Positions 45,523 to 54,485 of a stretch of DNA of 64,000 nucleotides are shown here, in pieces. The position numbers and the translations under genes are program-made. Source of the DNA: Burkholderiaceae bacterium (lineage in GTDB: Bacteria; Pseudomonadota; Gammaproteobacteria; Burkholderiales; Burkholderiaceae_C); contig JAEUOU010000024.1 of the NCBI GenBank assembly GCA_016790575.1, forward strand, positions 1 through 64,000, written 5' to 3'. Position 1 is the first letter of the stretch; every line of letters begins with the position of its first letter. Under the pieces are notes generated by a model. The model saw only the letters and a list, made by a program, of their open reading frames with translations. It had not been told where the DNA came from and searched no databases.

Positions 45523-45924
45523 ATGCGCCACTGTTTGCTTGTTCTGCTGATCGCCCTGCTGCCCCTGCGCGGCTGGGCAGCGGACACCATGGCGGTGCAA
45601 GGTGTGGAAAACTTCGCCAAACATGCGATTTCCATAGCAGGAAGTGACCATTCCACGCTGGGTATGGCCGAATATCCCGCGATTTCAGCGGCTGCCGACG
45701 GCCACGGACCCTGTCACGACGCCCTGGCGGCCAGTGAGGGCGGCGAGCCCGACAGCCACCACGCCAGCGCCTGCGGTACCTGCCAGATCTGTCACTTGGC
45801 CGTGCTGCTGCAGCCGCTGCCGGCGGCAGCCGAAACGGCGTTACCCGGCGCCCAGCCCGCCTTTCGGGCCGGCGGCCACCGCAGCACGCTGCCGGGTCCG
45901 CAGCTCAAGCCGCCCATCGCCTGA
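45523..45924 (+). CDS. small exported His/Cys-rich protein of the copper cluster
   Basis: This 133-residue protein starts with a signal peptide (about MRHCLLVLLIALLPLRGWA). The middle has a metal-binding-like stretch with DGHGPCHD, SHHASACGTCQICH and then LAVLLQPLP, resembling CopL/DUF2946-type proteins near copper genes. Residues about 26-50 are encoded by repeat copy F, so part of the protein is repeat-derived. It precedes the outer-membrane efflux gene by 146 bases. Function is inferred from its residues and neighbours. Confidence 0.72.
   Translation: MRHCLLVLLIALLPLRGWAADTMAVQGVENFAKHAISIAGSDHSTLGMAEYPAISAAADGHGPCHDALAASEGGEPDSHHASACGTCQICHLAVLLQPLPAAAETALPGAQPAFRAGGHRSTLPGPQLKPPIA
45622..45685 (+). 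repeat. dispersed repeat copy F (inside the copper-cluster gene)
   Basis: TTTCCATAGC (TAGC 45635-45638), 17 bases, CGCTGGGT (from 45656), then ATGGCCGAATAT. It is translated as part of the preceding feature, just before the His/Cys-rich region. Confidence 0.82.
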
Positions 45925-46070
45925 GCCGCTTGCCCGGGCCCGGGGCGCCGCAACGGCTGCGCCCAAGCTTCCCCCGAAATGACCCTTGACCGCCCGTTCG
46001 GCACCCCATGGTGCCTTGGGCCGACGTCCGCCCGGCACTTCGGGTCCGTTCACCCCATTCAGGAGCATTC

Positions 46071-47417
46071 ATGTTTCACCGTAAAGTTTTCCGGCAGGCT
46101 GCCCTCGCCGTCAGTGCCGGGCTGGCGCTGGCGGGAACGGCTGCCGCGCAGGACCTGGACGACGCCTTTCGTCCCGCTGCGGCCGCTGCAGCGTCGCCGC
46201 CACAGCTGCCGCCGCCGACCCCACCCGGCCCCCAGCCGGCCAGCGAACGCGGCGCCGCGCTGGCGCAATGGCAGCAGGCCAACGCCCGTGTCGCCGAGTT
46301 TCCGCGCGGCCATGTCGACATCCTGCGCTGGGAGAGCGCCCAGAGCGGCGATCCGAAAGCTGCCGTCGGCACCGCTGCCGCCCCGGCAACCACCGCCCTT
46401 GCCACACTCGTCACGCAGGCCTTGCAGCAACGCCCCACGCTGGTGGACACCCCCGGCCTGAGCGCGCTTGAAAAAGCCCAGCGGCGAGCCGACATGGCGG
46501 AGGTGGTGCGCGAAGTGCAGCGTGCCTGGCTGGCCGCCGTTGCCGCCCGTGCCCGCCTGGCCCGCGCCACGGATACCCTGGAAAACGCCCGCACCGGCGC
46601 CGAGCTGGGGCGGCGCATGGTGCTCGCCGGCAACTGGAGCCGCCTGCGCCACCTCAATGAGCTGCAGACAGAAACCGCCGCGCGCCAGAGCTGGCTCGCC
46701 GCAGGACTGGCCGAGCGGGTGGCTGTCGAGCAACTGGCCCGCAGCCTGGGGATCTGGCAGCCGCAAGCGCTGGAGGCCATGCGCCGGCACCTGCCTGGCG
46801 ACCTGCCTGCCCCTGCCAGTACACCGCCCGAGGAACCGCCGCTCGGACCGGAAGGCGCCGCGCTCCATGCCCGGCCGGACTTGCACAGCGAATACGCGGC
46901 CGCCGCCCGGTTGCCCCAGGATATCGGCACCATGGCCTGGACCGCCGCCCATGCCCGCGCGCTAACGCAGGCCGTCGACGCGGCGGGACCGGTCACCCTG
47001 CCGCCATTGACAGATCGCCGGGCGCTGCTTGACCACCGCAGCGCCCATACCGTGCAGGCCCGCGCCCGGCTTCTGCTGTCGGTCTCGCACCTGCGTTCGC
47101 AAGCCCGCGAGGCCTGGGCGGCCCTGCAAGCCCACCACGCCCTGGCCAGACTGGCACAGGACGAAACGCTGGCGCACCAGGAAGCACGGGAGCAGGACGT
47201 GCTGCAACGCTACAACGGCATGTTGGTCAGCACCTGGGATCTGCTGGGCGCCGCCCGCGAACGTCTGGCCGCACTCGACAGCGTCACCCAGGCCCGGCTT
47301 GCCTACTGGCAGGCCGAGGCAGACTGGCGGGCGCTGCTGGCCGGCGCACCCTATGCGGGGGCCGAAAGTGCCCCGTTTCCCGGCGGCGCCGCCGCCCGTT
47401 CCGCAGGAGGACACTGA
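46071..47417 (+). CDS. TolC-family outer-membrane efflux protein
   Basis: The start at 46071 (GGAG seven bases upstream) gives a 448-residue protein with a signal peptide (AALAVSAGLALAGTAAA), a Pro-rich N-terminal stretch and long helical Ala/Arg/Gln-rich segments (EVVREVQRAWLAAVAARARL, HARALTQAVDAA and SHLRSQAREAWAALQ) typical of OMF proteins. The sequence is divergent from standard TolC/CusC. No RND pump or adaptor gene is in this cluster, so its partner is unknown. It precedes the multicopper oxidase by one base. Confidence 0.78.
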   Translation: MFHRKVFRQAALAVSAGLALAGTAAAQDLDDAFRPAAAAAASPPQLPPPTPPGPQPASERGAALAQWQQANARVAEFPRGHVDILRWESAQSGDPKAAVGTAAAPATTALATLVTQALQQRPTLVDTPGLSALEKAQRRADMAEVVREVQRAWLAAVAARARLARATDTLENARTGAELGRRMVLAGNWSRLRHLNELQTETAARQSWLAAGLAERVAVEQLARSLGIWQPQALEAMRRHLPGDLPAPASTPPEEPPLGPEGAALHARPDLHSEYAAAARLPQDIGTMAWTAAHARALTQAVDAAGPVTLPPLTDRRALLDHRSAHTVQARARLLLSVSHLRSQAREAWAALQAHHALARLAQDETLAHQEAREQDVLQRYNGMLVSTWDLLGAARERLAALDSVTQARLAYWQAEADWRALLAGAPYAGAESAPFPGGAAARSAGGH

Positions 47418-47418
47418 G

Positions 47419-48804
47419 ATGAAAAGACGCCAGTTTTTTGCCGGCGCCGCACTGGGCGCCGCGGCTGCTGCCAGCGTCAGCCGGGTTGCCATGGCCGCCC
47501 TTCCCGAGACCGTCTCGCAGGGCTCTGCGGCCACGGCGCCTCCATGGACCCCGCCCGGCGTCACCGGCGCCGGCCGCCCCTACCAGCCCGTGGTGACCCT
47601 CAACGGCTGGACCCTGCCCTGGCGCATGAACCAGGGCGTCAAGGAGTTTCATCTGGTCGCGGAACCGGTCGTGCGCGAGATGGCGCCGGGGTTTCTGGTC
47701 AACATGTGGGGCTACAACGGTCAAAGCCCCGGACCGACCATTGAGGTGGTCGAGGGGGACAAGGTTCGCCTGTATGTCACCAACCGCCTGCCCGAGGCCA
47801 CCACCATCCACTGGCATGGTCAACGTCTGCCCAACGGCATGGATGGGGTCAGTGGCCTCAACCAGCCCTCCATCGGACCCGGCAAGACTTTTGTCTATGA
47901 GTTCGAGGCCCGCCGACCCGGCACCTTCATGTACCACCCGCACGCCGATGAGATGACGCAGATGGCCATGGGCATGATGGGCTTCTGGGTAACCCACCCC
48001 CGCCAGAAGCATCCGCTGATCGACGACGTGCAGCGCGACTACTGTTTCCTGCTCAACGCCTTCGACATCGAGCCCGGCAGCATGACACCCCAGGTCAACA
48101 CCATGCTGGATTTCAATATCTGGGCCTTCAACAGCCGCGTGTTCCCGGGGCTGGATCCGCTGGTCGCGCGACTGGGTGACCGGGTGCGGGTGCGGGTGGG
48201 CAATCTGACGATGACCAACCATCCGGTGCATATCCACGGCATCGAGTTCGAGGTCACCGGAACCGACGGCGGGCCGGTTCCCCGGTCGGCACGATGGCCC
48301 GAGGTCACCACCGACATTGCCGTGGGACAGATGCGTCAGATCGAGTTCCTCGCCGATGAGCCGGGCGACTGGGCCATGCACTGTCACAAGAGTCACCACA
48401 CCATGGGCGCGATGGGCCACAGCGTGCCCACGATGATCGGCACCGACCACCGGGGCCTGGTGGCACCGCTGCAGCGGGCCAATCCTGGTTACATGGTGAT
48501 GGGCGAGCGCGGCATGGCCGACATGAAGGAAATGGAAATGGAGTTGCCCCCCAACACCGCACCCATGATGAGCGGCTTTGGCCCTTACGGACCGATCGGC
48601 ATGGGCGGCATGTTCACCTTGCTGAAGGTGCGCGCCGACCAGAAGCCGGGCGACTGGAGCGATCCCGGGTGGTATTCCTTGCCCCGTGGCACCCAGGCCC
48701 GTGAAGTGGCCCAGGCCCCGCAAGTGCGCCGCGCAGCCGCAACCCCGGCCCCCAATGGCAGCGCTGCCGCACAGGCGCGCAAGCCCCAGGGACATGCCCA
48801 TTGA
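47419..48804 (+). CDS. multicopper oxidase, Tat-exported
   Basis: This 461-residue protein has a Tat-like signal (MKRRQFFAGAALGAAAAASV) and the four copper motifs: HWHG near residue 130, HPHAD near 174, HPVHIHG near 268 and HCHKSHHTMGAMGH near 320. A Met-rich segment (MVMGERGMADMKEMEMELPP) follows, as in copper-resistance oxidases such as CopA/CueO. It would oxidise Cu(I) in the periplasm. The ribosome site GCAGGAGG is strong. Downstream are a DUF411 protein and a CusF-like protein. Confidence 0.95.
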   Translation: MKRRQFFAGAALGAAAAASVSRVAMAALPETVSQGSAATAPPWTPPGVTGAGRPYQPVVTLNGWTLPWRMNQGVKEFHLVAEPVVREMAPGFLVNMWGYNGQSPGPTIEVVEGDKVRLYVTNRLPEATTIHWHGQRLPNGMDGVSGLNQPSIGPGKTFVYEFEARRPGTFMYHPHADEMTQMAMGMMGFWVTHPRQKHPLIDDVQRDYCFLLNAFDIEPGSMTPQVNTMLDFNIWAFNSRVFPGLDPLVARLGDRVRVRVGNLTMTNHPVHIHGIEFEVTGTDGGPVPRSARWPEVTTDIAVGQMRQIEFLADEPGDWAMHCHKSHHTMGAMGHSVPTMIGTDHRGLVAPLQRANPGYMVMGERGMADMKEMEMELPPNTAPMMSGFGPYGPIGMGGMFTLLKVRADQKPGDWSDPGWYSLPRGTQAREVAQAPQVRRAAATPAPNGSAAAQARKPQGHAH

Positions 48805-48819
48805 ACGCACGGAATCCCC

Positions 48820-49284
48820 ATGAAACGACGAATTTTTCTGACCGCCGCGGCCGCATGGGCTGCAGCAGGCGCCGGCCCCGTACTCGCACAGCCGTGGCCG
48901 GGCGGCCCTTTGGTGGAGGTCTGGAAAGACCCGAACTGCGGCTGCTGCAAAGACTGGATGCGGCACCTCGAAGCGAACGGCTTCGCGGTGAAGGCCCATG
49001 ACCAGGGCAACGCCGCGATGCGGCGGCGCCTGGGATTGCCGGAGCATCTGGGGTCCTGCCACACAGCGCTGGTCTCTGGCTACCTGATCGAAGGCCATGT
49101 CCCGGCGCGCGAAGTGCGACGACTTTTGCGCGAGCGCCCCGATGCCTTGGGCCTTACCGTCCCGGGCATGCCGATCGGCTCACCCGGCATGGACGGCCCC
49201 GAATACGCCGGCCGCAAAGACCGGTACGACGTGCTGCTGGTCGACAAAAAGGGCAAGCCGCGCGTCTACCAGACCTATCCCTGA
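48820..49284 (+). CDS. DUF411 metal-binding protein
   Basis: This 154-residue exported protein has a signal peptide (Tat-like RRIFLTAAAAWAAAGAG) and the DUF411 motif VEVWKDPNCGCCKDWMRHLE with CxCC, plus SCHTALVSGYLIEGHVPAREV and a GLTVPGMPIGSPGMDG segment. DUF411 proteins are encoded beside copper-resistance genes and are thought to bind metals. It starts 15 bases after the oxidase gene. Confidence 0.93.
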   Translation: MKRRIFLTAAAAWAAAGAGPVLAQPWPGGPLVEVWKDPNCGCCKDWMRHLEANGFAVKAHDQGNAAMRRRLGLPEHLGSCHTALVSGYLIEGHVPAREVRRLLRERPDALGLTVPGMPIGSPGMDGPEYAGRKDRYDVLLVDKKGKPRVYQTYP

Positions 49285-49373
49285 CCACCCCAAGCGGTGC
49301 CGCCACCGGCGCTCGCGGTCTGCCATGCACCCATGCACCCATGCACACCCACACGCTCCCGAAAGGAAACACC

Positions 49374-49730
49374 ATGAGATTGCCCCACCAACTGCTTTGC
49401 GCCCTGACGGGCATGGCTGTAGCGCTGGCGGCGCAGGCACAGAGCCCCGCAGTTCCTTCGGCGCCGCCGGCCACCGCCGCTGCGTCCAGTCCGGCCGCCA
49501 GCGCTGCCTGGACGGCGGCTGAAGTGCGCCGGGTCGACCGCGCGGCCGGCAAAGTCACACTGCGACACGAAGCCATTGCCAATCTGGATATGCCACCGAT
49601 GACCATGGTGTTTCGTGTCACCGAGACCGCAATGCTCGAAGTCCTGGCGGCCGGCGATCGTGTGCGCTTCACCGCCGATAAGATTCGGGGCGAGTACACC
49701 GTGACCCAGATCGAAAAGGCAAGCCCCTGA
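49374..49730 (+). CDS. CusF-like periplasmic copper-binding protein
   Basis: The start at 49374 (ribosome site GAAAGGAA) gives 118 residues with a signal peptide and an OB-fold CusF-type domain. The copper motif reads LRHEAIANLDMPPMTMVFRV: the His and the MxM pair are present, but the Trp that caps copper in E. coli CusF is replaced by Met. The N-terminal linker is Ala/Ser/Pro-rich. It ends the copper cluster, 2 bases before the P1 peptidase gene. Confidence 0.9.
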   Translation: MRLPHQLLCALTGMAVALAAQAQSPAVPSAPPATAAASSPAASAAWTAAEVRRVDRAAGKVTLRHEAIANLDMPPMTMVFRVTETAMLEVLAAGDRVRFTADKIRGEYTVTQIEKASP

Positions 49731-49732
49731 CC

Positions 49733-50749
49733 ATGAATGACGCAGCCCCGGGCCGGGGCGCCATCACCGACGTCGCCGGCATCGAGGTCGGCCATTTCAC
49801 CGACCCGCGCCGGCCCACGGGCTGCAGCGTGGTGATTGCCCGCGGCGGTGCCGTGGGCGGCGTGGATGTGCGCGGCGCCGCGCCCGGCACCCGGGAAACC
49901 GACCTGCTGGACCCGGTCAACACCGTGGGCACGGTGCATGCCGTGCTGCTGTCCGGAGGCAGCGCCTGGGGGCTGGACGCGGCCGGCGGCGTGATGCGCT
50001 GGCTGGACGGCAAGGGCATCGGCCTTGAGGTGGGGGGTGCAAGGGTGCCCATCGTGCCGGCGGCGGTGCTGTTCGACCTGCACGTGGGGAACGCCTCCGT
50101 GCGGCCCGACGCGGCGGCCGGGTATGCGGCCTGCGAGGCGGCATCGCGGGCCGCGCCGGCCGAGGGGAACGTGGGCGCCGGGGCCGGGGCCACCGTCGGT
50201 AAACTGTTCGGCATGGCCCACGCCATGAAAGGCGGCATCGGCACGGCCTCGGTGAAGGTGGAGGGCGTCACCGTGGGGGCGCTGGTGGCCTGCAACGCCC
50301 TGGGCGACGTGCTCGACCCCGACACCGGGGCGCTGGTGGCCGGCGCGCGCCTGCCCGGCAGCCGCGCGCTGCGCGACGCCCGGCGCAGCCTGCTGCGCGG
50401 CGAGCCGCCGCTGGCCATCCTGGCCGGCACCAACACCACCATCGGGGTCATCGCCACCGATGCGCCACTCACCAAGGTGCAGGCCCGCCGCCTGGCGCAG
50501 GTGGGCCACGACGGACTGGCCCGCGCCATCAACCCGGTGCACACCCTCTCCGACGGCGACACGCTGTTTGCGCTGGGCACCGGCCTGGCGGCCCGCTCGC
50601 CCGGCATGACGGTGCTCTGTGTCATGGCCGCGGAAGCCGTGGCGCAGGCGACAGTCCGTGCGGTAACCCAAGCCACCGAACTGCGCCTGGCGGGCCTGGA
50701 ACTGCCCGCAGTCCAGCGGCCCGATTCGACAGGAGCAGGCCGTGGCTGA
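49733..50749 (+). CDS. P1-family peptidase (DmpA-like aminopeptidase)
   Basis: This 338-residue protein has the P1/S58 pattern: ITDVAGIEVGHFTDPRRPTG at the start, SGGSAWGLDAAGGVMRWL, and the autocleavage site in AGTNTTIGVIATDAP, where Asn234-Thr235 would be cut to free the catalytic Thr. Such enzymes cleave N-terminal D- or L-amino acids or beta-peptides. No signal peptide is present. It overlaps the next gene by 8 bases. Confidence 0.92.
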   Translation: MNDAAPGRGAITDVAGIEVGHFTDPRRPTGCSVVIARGGAVGGVDVRGAAPGTRETDLLDPVNTVGTVHAVLLSGGSAWGLDAAGGVMRWLDGKGIGLEVGGARVPIVPAAVLFDLHVGNASVRPDAAAGYAACEAASRAAPAEGNVGAGAGATVGKLFGMAHAMKGGIGTASVKVEGVTVGALVACNALGDVLDPDTGALVAGARLPGSRALRDARRSLLRGEPPLAILAGTNTTIGVIATDAPLTKVQARRLAQVGHDGLARAINPVHTLSDGDTLFALGTGLAARSPGMTVLCVMAAEAVAQATVRAVTQATELRLAGLELPAVQRPDSTGAGRG

Positions 50750-52115
50750 CACCGGCACAAAGCCTTCGACCGGTCAGTCGCTGCGCGAGCTGTGGGTCGC
50801 CTTGCAGGCGCTGCTGCTGTCGGCTGGCCCGATTGTGGTGCTGGCCATCGGGCTGGTGGTTGCAGCGTTCTGGTGGCTGCAGCCGAATCCGCCGACCTCG
50901 GTCCGACTGGCCACGGGCCCGGCACAAAGCGCCTATGACGAATTCGGTCGCCGGTATGCGGCGCATCTGGCCGCACATGGCATTCAGGTTGAACAGATTG
51001 CCACCGAGGGGTCACAGGACAACTTGCGCCGGCTGCAAGAGGGCTCCGTCGACCTGGGTTTCGTTCAGGGAGGCAGCGACGACCTGTCCGCAGGCCGGCC
51101 GGACGAGCAGACCGACGCGCTGCTGACACTGGGCAATCTGTTTCTTGAGCCGGTCTGGGTGTTCTATCGCGAGGCATCCCTGCCGGCCGCATCCCCGCGC
51201 AAGGCAGGTGCCGCCGAGCCACCGGGATTGGCCCGCTACACAGGGCTGCGCATGAACATCGGCACCGCGGGCAGCGGCGGCCCGGCGCTGGTCCACCGCC
51301 TGCTGGACATCAATCGCATTGACGCCGCGCAGATGCGGCTTTCCTACCTGGCAGCAACCCCGGCCGTGGTGGCTTTTCTGGGCCAGGAACTGGACGTACT
51401 GGTTTTCGTCTCGGCGCCCGAAGCGCCCATGGTGCAGATGCTGCTGCAGACCCCCGGGGTTCGGCTGGCCAGCTTCGCCCAGAGCGAGGCTTATGCGCGC
51501 CGGCTGCGTTTTCTCTCGCCCGTGGTGCTGCCGCGCGGTGTGGTTGATCTGGCGGCCGACCTGCCCCCCGAGGATGTTCGACTGGTCGCGACAACCACCA
51601 GCCTCCTGGCCCGCGATGGCACCCATCCCGCACTGCTGCAATTGTTCTCGCAGGCCGCCGCGAAGCTGCACGGTGGCGCCGGCTGGTTCAACCGGGCGCG
51701 GGAGTTTCCAAATGCGGCACACAGTGAACGGCCTCTGGCCCGGGAGGCCGAGCGCCAGATGACCGGCGGCCCACCCTGGCTGCAGCGGTACCTGCCGTTC
51801 TGGCTGGCCAACCTGGTGGAACGCATGTGGCTGGTTCTCGGTCTGATCCTGGCCATTGTGCTGCCCTTGTCACGTATCGTGCCCCCGTTGTACGACCGGC
51901 GCATCCGATCCCGCGTGTTTCGCTGGTATGCCCAACTTCGGGGCATCGAGGATGCACTGGCCGCCGGCGTCCGCCCGCAGGCCATCCTGCTGAACGAACT
52001 CGACCAACTGGACCGGCACGTGGCCACCATCACGGTACCGCTGTCGCACGCCGATGAACTCTATGCCCTGCGCCAGCACATCGCCCTGATCCGCAGCCGC
52101 TACCCGGCGCAGTGA
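50742..52115 (+). CDS. membrane-tethered TAXI-family binding protein
   Basis: This 457-residue protein has one membrane helix at about 27-46, a TRAP-TAXI periplasmic binding domain (VRLATGPAQSAYDEFGRRYA to about residue 330), a second membrane helix near 356-380, and a C-terminal coiled cytoplasmic part of about 75 residues. No TRAP permease gene is nearby. The domain order suggests ligand sensing across the membrane, but this is inference. It starts with GTG inside the peptidase gene's last codons. Confidence 0.85.
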   Translation: MADTGTKPSTGQSLRELWVALQALLLSAGPIVVLAIGLVVAAFWWLQPNPPTSVRLATGPAQSAYDEFGRRYAAHLAAHGIQVEQIATEGSQDNLRRLQEGSVDLGFVQGGSDDLSAGRPDEQTDALLTLGNLFLEPVWVFYREASLPAASPRKAGAAEPPGLARYTGLRMNIGTAGSGGPALVHRLLDINRIDAAQMRLSYLAATPAVVAFLGQELDVLVFVSAPEAPMVQMLLQTPGVRLASFAQSEAYARRLRFLSPVVLPRGVVDLAADLPPEDVRLVATTTSLLARDGTHPALLQLFSQAAAKLHGGAGWFNRAREFPNAAHSERPLAREAERQMTGGPPWLQRYLPFWLANLVERMWLVLGLILAIVLPLSRIVPPLYDRRIRSRVFRWYAQLRGIEDALAAGVRPQAILLNELDQLDRHVATITVPLSHADELYALRQHIALIRSRYPAQ

Positions 52116-52149
52116 ACGCCGGCGGACCCGGTCCGCTTTCGGCGCCGGT

Positions 52150-54432
52150 CTATTCCGCGTCCGGCAGGCGGCTGAGCGAATTGAGCAGCGCCTGCTGGGC
52201 CACGTCATCCAGGGCCTGATCGACGATCTGGCCACTGGAGATGATCCGGATCATGCCTTTGGCCAGCAGGCGGTTCATGGTCCGTCGGGACATCGAATGG
52301 GCGGTGCCCCGCAAGGCGGTGAACATGAACAGGGTCCGGTGCGGGCTGATCCACGACAGCTGCAGGCGCTCCCACTTGCCATCCAGCATCAGTTCAACCC
52401 AGGCACCATCGCCGATCAGACCATTGCCTTCGGGTACCGGCGCGGCAGTCGGCTCGGGCTGTCCGGTGTGTGCCAGATCGAGTGGCAACACCGAATCGGC
52501 CTCCAGGTAGCCGGCGCCATCGGTTTCGTCCTCGGCGAGCCAGGGTGTTTCGGCAAAATCCTCGGTGACCGAAACGCCTTGCGCAAGATCCTCGGCGCTG
52601 CTGATGGCTGCGCTTTCGGAGGGTGGCACAGTGGCGGAAACGACCGACTCTTCCGCCGCCGCGCCGGCCGCTTCCCGGGCGGGCCGGATTTCCTGCAGCA
52701 CTTCCTCATGCCAGCCGATGAGCTGATCGAAGAATCGGGTGATCAGATCGGGCGGGTAGTTGATCACCTGCAAGCCCGCCCGCAGCGTGGACAACACCCC
52801 GGGAATGATCTGCACCAGTCGCGCCGGGTTCTTGCGCGAACGGGCCGGCTGCACGCTCCACAACAGGTCGTCAACCACATGGGTCAGACGATGTTGTTCG
52901 TCGACACCGACAGACGGGTTGAGCTGCGCCTCGGCAACGGCCTGGGCCCAGGGGCCACTGACAAATTCCACCACCGGCCGGGGAATCGCTTCCTCCAGCA
53001 GCGAGGGGCGCCATTCGTGCACCAGACGCTCGGCAAGCAGGTTACGCTGCTCGATGTGCAGCAAGCGGCGGGCGGTTTCTTCGCGCAACTTGGTCTGTGT
53101 GCGGTCGTCTCGCTCCCACTGCTGCTGCAGGCGTTCCAGTTCCAGGGCGAAGTATTGTGACCGCTCTTCGGCTGCACTGGCAGCCAGGGTCTGGATCGCA
53201 CGTCCGACGTCACGCACAAAACGGTCGAAGCCCGGCTCGCTGTCGGTGGCAAAGGCCAGGCTGCGATCGGTGACCCGCTCCAGAAACTGGCGCGCGGGAT
53301 GGCGCGCGTCGCTGAAAAAGCGCGCATCGGACTCCGACAGCTCCATCAGGGTGGGCCCCAATTCCTCCAGCAAGGCCCGCACCCGAGGCAGCAGTCGCTC
53401 GTCCAGCGTCAGGTTGTCGAGAACCATGCGAGTCACTTCCTGCCCGATCTGCCGACCGAGCCAGCGCCCTTCCGATCCAGCCCTGCGCATCGAATCGACC
53501 TGCTGGGCGGCCGCGTCGCCGGCTTCGGCGCTTTTCTGGCGCTTTCTCAGCTCCAGTCGCTGGATCATCGCCTCGACCTGCTTCATGTCCTGCAGCGCCT
53601 GAATGGAGGCCGGCACCGTATGCAGGAAATCCACGCCACCGGTCAGCGACCCCATGGCAGCCAGGTCCGCGGAAAACAGGCGCCGCAATCGGTCCAGGGT
53701 GAGCAGGGTGCGGGCCGTTTCACTGAGGCGCTCGGGGGTCTTGGCCGTTTCTGCCGTGGCAACGGCCGGGGTCAGTCCGGCCGGCTCCACCCCCGTGGAC
53801 TGCAGCCACTCCGACAATTCCCGATAAATCTGACGCAGACCGACGCCCAGCCGACCGGCCGCAATTCCGAGCAGTTCCCCACGATGCTCGCGGGACGGCA
53901 CAAACACCGCCACCGCATCACGAAGGGCCTTGGCAAAGAACTCCGGACGCAGCGGGTTGATGGCTGGCTGCACCGTGATCCAGCCCATCAGCGCGCTCAT
54001 CAACGCATTCAGCCGCGGCAAGACCGGCTCGACGACAAAAATCAGCTCCTGCTGCACCCGTGCGAGCTCGATGCTTTCGTCAAGCTGGTGCATGTCCAGC
54101 AGCTGAATGTCTTCGAAACGCACCAGCGGCTTGTCCGGCCCATCTGCCAGCCCGCCATAGGCCAGGACCCGGATCTGTCCGGCGAACGCATTGCACAAGG
54201 GCTCCCGACTCGCACCCAGGTGCCGAATGATTGTTACCAGCTCGGGGCGCAAAGTCGCCCCTTGGGGCTTCTTGAAGGCATGCAGGCCGGCCGCGATCTG
54301 GAGGCCGTCGAGCACATTGCCCATCAGCGCCGGCATCTGGGACATCACCAGTTCCATGCAGGAGCCGAGGGTTGCCTTCCCGGACGAATGGTCGTCGACG
54401 AGGCCAAACTTGCGCATGGGCATTCGTTTCAT
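52150..54432 (-). CDS. DUF1631 family protein
   Basis: This large, acidic-helical protein (about 760 residues from ATG 54432) ends with the TilZ/DUF1631-type module DGAWVELMLDGKWERLQLSW and then HRTLFMFTALRGTAHSMSRR. An alternative GTG start at 54489 overlaps the ettA stop and adds 19 residues that look non-conserved. DUF1631 proteins are widespread in betaproteobacteria and have no established function. It is downstream of ettA on the same strand. Confidence 0.88.
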   Translation of the reverse strand: MKRMPMRKFGLVDDHSSGKATLGSCMELVMSQMPALMGNVLDGLQIAAGLHAFKKPQGATLRPELVTIIRHLGASREPLCNAFAGQIRVLAYGGLADGPDKPLVRFEDIQLLDMHQLDESIELARVQQELIFVVEPVLPRLNALMSALMGWITVQPAINPLRPEFFAKALRDAVAVFVPSREHRGELLGIAAGRLGVGLRQIYRELSEWLQSTGVEPAGLTPAVATAETAKTPERLSETARTLLTLDRLRRLFSADLAAMGSLTGGVDFLHTVPASIQALQDMKQVEAMIQRLELRKRQKSAEAGDAAAQQVDSMRRAGSEGRWLGRQIGQEVTRMVLDNLTLDERLLPRVRALLEELGPTLMELSESDARFFSDARHPARQFLERVTDRSLAFATDSEPGFDRFVRDVGRAIQTLAASAAEERSQYFALELERLQQQWERDDRTQTKLREETARRLLHIEQRNLLAERLVHEWRPSLLEEAIPRPVVEFVSGPWAQAVAEAQLNPSVGVDEQHRLTHVVDDLLWSVQPARSRKNPARLVQIIPGVLSTLRAGLQVINYPPDLITRFFDQLIGWHEEVLQEIRPAREAAGAAAEESVVSATVPPSESAAISSAEDLAQGVSVTEDFAETPWLAEDETDGAGYLEADSVLPLDLAHTGQPEPTAAPVPEGNGLIGDGAWVELMLDGKWERLQLSWISPHRTLFMFTALRGTAHSMSRRTMNRLLAKGMIRIISSGQIVDQALDDVAQQALLNSLSRLPDAE

Positions 54433-54485
54433 GGTCGGGAGCCCCCAGGTATCACCGTGCGTGGGCCGCTTCACGGCCCCGATTG

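Noticed and set aside
45490-45523. Leaderless promoter for the first copper-cluster gene (TATCAT just before the ATG)
   Set aside because: The -10-like hexamer has no matching -35 at proper spacing, so I did not list it as a feature.
49323-49350. Tandem CCATGCACC-type repeats before the CusF-like gene
   Set aside because: Only about three short units; too short and irregular for a CRISPR or a regulatory array, and probably replication slippage.
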